Shown here in pieces: positions 58,987 through 64,000 of a stretch of DNA of 64,000 nucleotides. The first letter of the stretch is position 1; every line of letters begins with the position of its first letter. Source of the stretch: Phaffia rhodozyma. Its lineage: Eukaryota > Basidiomycota > Tremellomycetes > Cystofilobasidiales > Mrakiaceae. The stretch is taken from positions 62,001 through 126,000 of the forward strand of contig JACGZH010000008.1 in assembly GCA_014706385.1 (NCBI GenBank). Direction: 5' to 3'. The position numbers and the translations under genes were made by a program. A model generated the notes under the pieces. It was not told the origin of the DNA. It ran no database searches and saw nothing but the letters and a program-made list of their open reading frames with translations.

Positions 58987-59993
58987 TTAAGCCTCGACTT
59001 GCATCTCCTGGGCTGCCTTGGCCTCTGCATCGGTGTACTCTCTCGATAGACCTTTCTTGCTGACGACAACATGTTCTGGATTTATCTTCGACACTCGGAT
59101 GTATCGAAGTTGGGGCAAAAATGAGGGATCGCAAGACGTCCACGATCGAAGAAGAGTCACCGTCGTTGGGTTGGTCAAGTCCGGAACCTCTGTAGGATGC
59201 GTTCGATAGTATCGGGTTTCGCGTACAAAGAGAAGAATTGGTTGAGCAAACGGTATCGCAAACGTATCACGCCTATTAGGTCTCTCCTCTAAGCGCGCAC
59301 GCGCGCGAGTTGATCGACCCTACCAGCTTGCTCTCTTCAACGGCCCTCTGGTATCAAAAGTCTCGGAAATGGGTTAACTTACCGAATCCACTCTCATACT
59401 CCTGGGCCTCTCTCCTTTTAATCTCCTCCAAATCGTCCTCACGTTTACTCTTCGGTCTACCAGCCCTCCTCTCCTTTCTCAGTGTCTCAAGCTCGTCGTC
59501 CCAGCGGGTTAGGTAAACTTCGGAGATCAGATCGTGAAGACCTTGAAGAGTGTGGCACTCGAACGGCGGTTCCGAAAGGGAGTGATGGAAAAACAAAGGC
59601 CGTTCGACTACAGATTAGAAGACAACATGTTGGCCAGACAAGAACGGAATTAGCACAAATATCGATAACCCACACTCTTTGCAAACGGGAACGAACGTCT
59701 TTGAGAAGTCGACTTTGCTCGAGCCTGAGAAGCTTTGGAAAGTTTCGCCTTACGAAGGACGATACGGTCCATCTGACCAGCTAGATGACAGAGAGAGCAC
59801 AGCCAAGAAGGACAAGAAAAAGTGATTCATATACCAGTATAGAAAGAAGGTCAGCAACAATCAGACCACCACTTGATTTCAAAGTTGAACTCTTCAGACG
59901 AAACGCTAACTCACCACGTCGGGATCCGGGATGAACATCGTTTCCCCTTGACCCTTGCATCTGCTTGGCGGTGTGTCTCTTATTGTTAGGCAT
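58987..59993 (-). CDS. TMA16: Translation machinery-associated protein 16 (Tma16)
   Basis: Ribosome-biogenesis-associated protein of the pre-60S particle. Exon 1 (from 59993) reads MPNNKRHTAKQMQGSRGN, DVHPGSRR, the family's N-terminal basic HPGSRK-type motif. Exon 2 (about 59780-59670) continues QMDRIVLRKAKLSKASQARA. The next exon has PFECHTLQGLHDLISEVYLT, RWDDELETLRKERRAGRPKS and EIKRREAQEYESGFG. The last exon gives EVPDLTNPTTVTLLRSW, LPQLRYIRVSKINPEHVVVS and ends AAQEMQVEA with TAA at 58987-58989. Four exons and about 190-200 aa, the usual size. GC-alternating sequence at about 59294-59309 lies in an intron. Confidence 0.87.
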
Positions 59994-60639
59994 GCTGAAG
60001 GTGAGGATAGAGAGGGTGTGGCCAAGGTCGTTCAAGGCTAACCGAGAGCATTCGTTCGAAATGCGAAGGCACAAATTATCAGAACCAAGGTTACATCAGC
60101 CGGCGACTGCGCGCGAATTCTGGGATCTAGCCCAGCTCCGTCGGTAACACGGGTTGTACACTGCTCTTCAGTGGCAGTGGAAAACAGTCGAGATATTTAA
60201 CCACACGAAGCTCGGAACATTCATCACTCGTACCGAATTAAATGCGCAAATCTCATTCCAGCTCGAAGAAGAGCGAGGAGAGACCAGCCGAGAGAAGGTC
60301 AGAGGTAGATGTTCGAAACGTGCGCTATTACGCGTAACCTGTGAGGGACGGGATGTCAGGGATACGGGTTAAGTATCACGTGATCTGATACGTGGGTTAC
60401 CCCTACAGGCTATTCCTTCCCTCAAGCCCCTATGCCTCTTCGCCCATTTTCCATCATGCTCTAGTTTGTATGGTTCATGCCTCATCATCTTTAGTTCTCA
60501 TGATCTCGAGGCTCTCTAGGCTCGTCATATGTATATCTATAGTGGCAGACCAAATGCGCGAGAGGACCTGATATGAAACGGGAACGCCCTCGCGCCTTCT
60601 TGGATAAGAGTTTTCCTCAAGCTGAGATTCTTGTCGAGA

Positions 60640-60904
60640 CTTCTTATATCAAGTATCTTGTTGACAGTCTGGTTGGCTTCAGATAACCACCACAGAGCCT
60701 CAGTGTTTACCCTTGTCCCACGTTATATATCAATTCATGATCGCCGATCGTCCTTTCAACCTTGACCAAGTCGCATCCAGTCAACTGAGCTATGCAGTCT
60801 GCTCCATCGGGTCCCCAGACTATCACGACAGAGTCGGGCTCGGTGATCACAGGACATGCTGACCTGCTGGATGAGCAGAACTGATAGAGCACCACCCAGA
60901 CCAC
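60640..60904 (-). pseudogene. Fragment of an unknown coding sequence, similar to 29200-29290
   Basis: The minus-strand frame reads SVVIVWGPDGADCIAQLTG and RTIGDHELIYNVGQG, then a stop, then TLRLCGG in the same frame. The sequence around the stop is similar to 29200-29290 (shared GTCTGGTYGGCTTCA and CTCAGTGTYYACCCTTGTC on the plus strand), where the frame is open. It looks like one locus of a duplicated, now broken gene; family not recognised. Confidence 0.4.
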
Positions 60905-61165
60905 TTTCTAGATTCTAATTGTTTCGGACGAGCGCTGTCTCTCAGCCAATCAGCCCGGTCGACATGGCACGTCGCTTGATCTGTAAGCAATGCCCGGAAA
61001 TCGTTCAATCCGGATTTTGTCATCATCGCAAGATATTCTGAATTTCTCACGAATTTATTACGAGATGAACGGAATTGACTTTGTATAGCGACTGATGAAT
61101 TAGATGCTCAGTTGACCATGAGGCCGTCGTCCCAACACGCTCAGTCACATATAAGAAGACCGTCC
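60905..61165 (+). repeat. Diverged promoter block, copy C (upstream of SDR2)
   Basis: Aligns to copies A and B with many mismatches: GATCTGTAAGCAATGCCCGG at 60978-60997 is identical, followed by diverged sequence, and CAGTCACATATAAGAAGACC at 61143-61162 corresponds to the TATA region. The TATA-like ATATAA is at 61149-61154, 126 bp before the SDR2 start. Confidence 0.75.
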
Positions 61166-61274
61166 ATCCGAATGTTTTATGCTGTTTATCCTGTCTTCTC
61201 TTCTATCACCCATCACCCATCACCCTTCACCCGTCAAGTCTCGGATCATACCAACAAGCCATACCTCTGCAGCC

Positions 61275-62486
61275 ATGTCCGACACCACCGTATATCTCGG
61301 TCAGTCCTGTGCTTCCCTGCGTGCTTCTCTTTTGCCTCTCTGCGGGTTTCTCTTCTCGCACCGCGCTCACACCATCCCCGACGCCTTGTCTTATCTTACC
61401 TTGCCTCGCCTCGCCTCGCCTCTGCAGTCACCGGCGCCAACCGAGGGATCGGCCTCAGCATCGTCAAAGCACTCGCCACCAGCCCCAAGAACGTCATCTT
61501 TGCTGGCGTTCGGACGCCTGCCAGCGCGACCGCCCTCCACGAGCTCGCAAAGAGCAGCGAGGCCGCGATCAACGTCGTCGAGCTCGTCTCAGCCGATACG
61601 GAGAGCAACCACAAGGCGGCCGAGGAGATCAAGAAGGCCGCCGGCAGAGTCGATGTCATCATCGCCAACGCAGGTGAGTCCATGGCGATGGCGATGTCGA
61701 AGGCGATGGCGAAGTCGCTGTCTGGCCGACGGCGTTGCACTGTGAGGTAGCTACGTTGGCTGAGTCTGGTAACTTGCGCGATGCTGACTCACACGATGCT
61801 GACTCACACGATGCTCCTTCACGCGATGCTGTGTCTGATCTGCCGAGCACGTCCAGGCATCGCTGCACCCGAGTCTATAGGTCTCTTGCACGAGTCAGAC
61901 CCTGCCCAGTGGACGGCCCACTACGAGGTCAACGTGGTCGGACCTGTCGTGCTATACAAGGCGTTCCGCCCCCTTCTCCAGGCCTCAGCCGTCGCCGCCA
62001 AGTTCGTCATCATCTCCTCAGCATTGGGATCTTTGACACTGTCTCTGCAATTCAACACACCTGCAGTCGTCTACGGCACATCGAAAGCGGCGGCGAACTA
62101 TGCGACCGTCAAGATCCATCTGGAGAGCGAAGACTTTGGGCTGATCGCGTTCCCTCTGCATCCAGGTCGGTCTCTTTTGTCATGCGTGCCTGCGTTTCTG
62201 TGATCTGATGGGAAGAGAAGAACATGGCTGGGTGACTGACTGAGTGACGCACAGTCTTGACAAATCTTTCTCGCTTATCTTATTCTCCGTAGGATACGTC
62301 GCAACAGACATGAATCCGATGGCCACCAAGGATCTGTCTGGAGATGGCGAGAAGAGCCCGTACGCGCATCTAGCGATCAGCCCGGAGCAAAGCGCGGAAG
62401 CAGTCCTCAAGGTCGTCAGCGAGGCTACCAGGGAGTCTCATGGAGGGAAGCTGCTGAACTATGATGGCTCGGTCTTGCCCTATTGA
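61275..62486 (+). CDS. Short-chain dehydrogenase/reductase, copy 2 (SDR2)
   Basis: Paralogue of SDR1 with the same four-exon layout (61275-61299, 61428-61673, 61857-62165, 62293-62486) and 257 aa. TGANRGIG, NAG, the catalytic Ser (ISSALGS) and YGTSK are intact. Differences from SDR1 are concentrated in ISSALGSLTLSLQFNTPAVV (SDR1: ISSGAGSLALAAQFNMPNGV), in the start of exon 4 (GYVATDMNP versus GFVATDMNS), in intron 3, and in a 15-bp duplication in intron 2. Exon 2 appears identical by eye. The promoter is the diverged copy C. Confidence 0.93.
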
Positions 62487-63403
62487 ACCTGATGAGGTAT
62501 GGATTTCTTTCTTGCGCGGACCCTGGGAGAATTCATCTACAGAACCTGAGTTGTATGTATCTGTGATGATTTATGAACTCATATATATACTCGCTGTCAT
62601 CGATACTATGAATGAATAGCGCCGCTAACTAATTCTCTCATAGTTTAAGGAACGAGCATGTTGGAAAAAGGAACTGTGATTATGGTAGAAGAACACAAGG
62701 TGTACAACCGGTAGAGAGGTGAGCGCAGGGGCAGCACCTCAAGCTTTCACAAAGCGAACGGTCTACAAGCCATGTATTCCGCGCATATTCCCTCAGGGGA
62801 TATATGTCAGGAAGCCAGCATGAGCCACACATGTTCGTAAGCTGTGGCGCGAAGATTCCCAATCCTCTCCTTCTTCTCCATTTCTCGCTCCAGCACAAAG
62901 AACGTGCTGGTGCGCATCCCTGATGATTAAGCGCATCTTCGTGTCTTCTTCACAATCCGTATCGTGCTTCTAGGGTATGAAAACCATATATAACACTGAC
63001 TCTCCCAACCGCTCGTAGATAAAAATCCCAGTCTTGAATGCTTCGTGACATCTACTCCTTGTCCTTGTCCTTGTCCTAGTGACCCTATCAATCCTGTTTC
63101 CCAGTTCCAGGAGCCTGAACTTCTCCCCTAAAACCTAAGAGTATTGTGTGGTTACTACTTTACAACCCTTCCGTTACCAGTCCAGCTCCCGTCCCTTACA
63201 GTATCTCTGACAAAGAGCGTAGCCCATGTGACATTTTTGAAAGTAACCAAGGCCAGATCACGTGCGATCATGGACGATATTTCCGAAAATGCCATCAACT
63301 TTTTTTAAAATTCTTTTCTTTTTTCTTTTTTCTTTCTTTTTTTCTTCCTCACAACCACCCACAGAACCCTCTAGATCTCCTTTGTTTTCTCTATCAAGCC
63401 CAT
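62487..63403. other. Intergenic region upstream of ADE16/17
   Basis: No supported gene; a 72-aa minus frame at 62680-62898 has no domain. TCCTTGTCCTTG repeats lie at 63057-63078, and long TTTTCTTTTTTC runs before the ADE16/17 start fit its promoter and leader. Confidence 0.6.
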
Positions 63404-64000
63404 CATGTCCTCATCTCAACAGAAGCCTATTGGTAAGTTTTACCAAGCTGAACGCAAATGGTTGGAAGAATCTGGTGCGAGACCCCTGTTTGATGGTCCA
63501 TGACTCACAATCAAATTTCACTTCTTAACCAGCCCTTCTCTCGGTGTACGACAAGACTGGCCTTTTGCCTTTCGCCCAGTCGCTCACCAAGCTTGGTTTC
63601 AGACTCCTCGGATCTGGAGGAACTGCGAAGATGATCCGAGAGGCTGGTATGGAGATTGAGTAAGTCGCCCGACAGAACAAAAAATTCCTGTCTCGGTCAA
63701 CAAAATCCGTCTAGGAAACTCAATCACATCAGCACTCTTGGTGCTACACAGGGATGTTTCCTCCATCACCAAGGCCCCAGAAATGCTCGGCGGCCGAGTC
63801 AAGACCCTTCACCCTGCCGTTCACGGAGGTGCGTGATCGTCATCTTCTTGTCGCTTCATTACTTCATATGGTCACTGATGAGGTTTTTTTAATGTATCAT
63901 CATTTGCACTTTGTCTTTATATCAACTTCATAGGTATTCTCTCCCGAGAGATCGAATCCGATTTGGCCGACTTGGCTGCTAACTCGATTGAGCCCATCAC
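63404..64000 (+). CDS. ADE17: Bifunctional AICAR transformylase/IMP cyclohydrolase, 5' part (cut by window end)
   Basis: Last two steps of de novo purine synthesis. Exons 63404-63432, 63533-63659, 63752-63828 and 63934 onward give [20 protein letters not shown], then [54 protein letters not shown], the N-terminal IMP cyclohydrolase (MGS-like) domain with its conserved GGRVKTLHP motif. The transformylase domain lies beyond the window. S. cerevisiae has two paralogues (ADE16 and ADE17); which one fits cannot be told, so the symbol is by convention. Confidence 0.93.

Overview
The window is nuclear DNA of an intron-rich fungus, most likely a basidiomycete yeast. Almost every gene is cut by several 40-120 nt GT-AG introns, genes alternate strands with short spacers, and housekeeping genes of clear fungal type are present (TIM17, ADE6, MET30/sconB-type F-box/WD40, SNZ/PDX1, TMA16, ADE16/17, ER glucosidase I). 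A Tremellomycetes-like yeast is a reasonable guess, but the sequence alone does not fix the genus. I see no rRNA, tRNA or CRISPR array.

Layout. 0-7 kb: a mitochondrial calcium uniporter (MCU) family gene, an unrecognised mitochondrial protein and a zinc alcohol dehydrogenase. 8-13.5 kb: a short-chain dehydrogenase (SDR1) behind a duplicated promoter block, then a D-2-hydroxyacid dehydrogenase. 13.7-22.8 kb: a TPR/SET protein and a large Zn2Cys6 transcription factor. 24.6-29.3 kb: an accessory stretch with a decayed Fanzor (eukaryotic TnpB-like RNA-guided nuclease) and a poorly resolved gene or remnant. 30-50.4 kb: core genes TIM17, ADE6, MET30, a DUF3140-type protein, an MpaB/latex-clearing-type oxygenase, a small membrane protein and GH63 glucosidase I. 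51-54.5 kb: an MFS anion transporter behind a second, essentially identical copy of the SDR1 promoter block. 55-60 kb: SNZ/PDX1, an unknown protein and TMA16. 60-62.5 kb: a diverged third promoter copy and a second SDR gene (SDR2). 63.4 kb to the end: the 5' part of the bifunctional purine gene ADE16/17.

The main observations are these. (1) Exceptionally small exons: a 4-nt exon that rebuilds the WDxMEPVTY selectivity motif of MCU, and a 3-nt ATG exon that supplies the conserved Met of PDX1. (2) An initiation codon split AT/G by an intron in ADE6. (3) One 372-bp promoter block placed in front of two unrelated genes (SDR1 and the MFS transporter). The SDR1/SDR2 gene bodies, introns included, are nearly identical while their promoters and one active-site patch differ, which indicates gene conversion plus promoter capture. 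(4) A recognisable Fanzor with its RuvC DPG and NRDVN motifs but with in-frame stops and a damaged zinc ribbon.

Purine synthesis is represented twice (ADE6 and ADE16/17), B6 synthesis by SNZ, and sulfur regulation by MET30. The SDR, ADH, hydroxyacid dehydrogenase and MFS genes look like accessory small-molecule metabolism, and the SDR1 and MFS genes may be co-regulated through the copied promoter. Exon boundaries below were placed by hand from splice sites, reading frame and family motifs; where phase did not close I say so.
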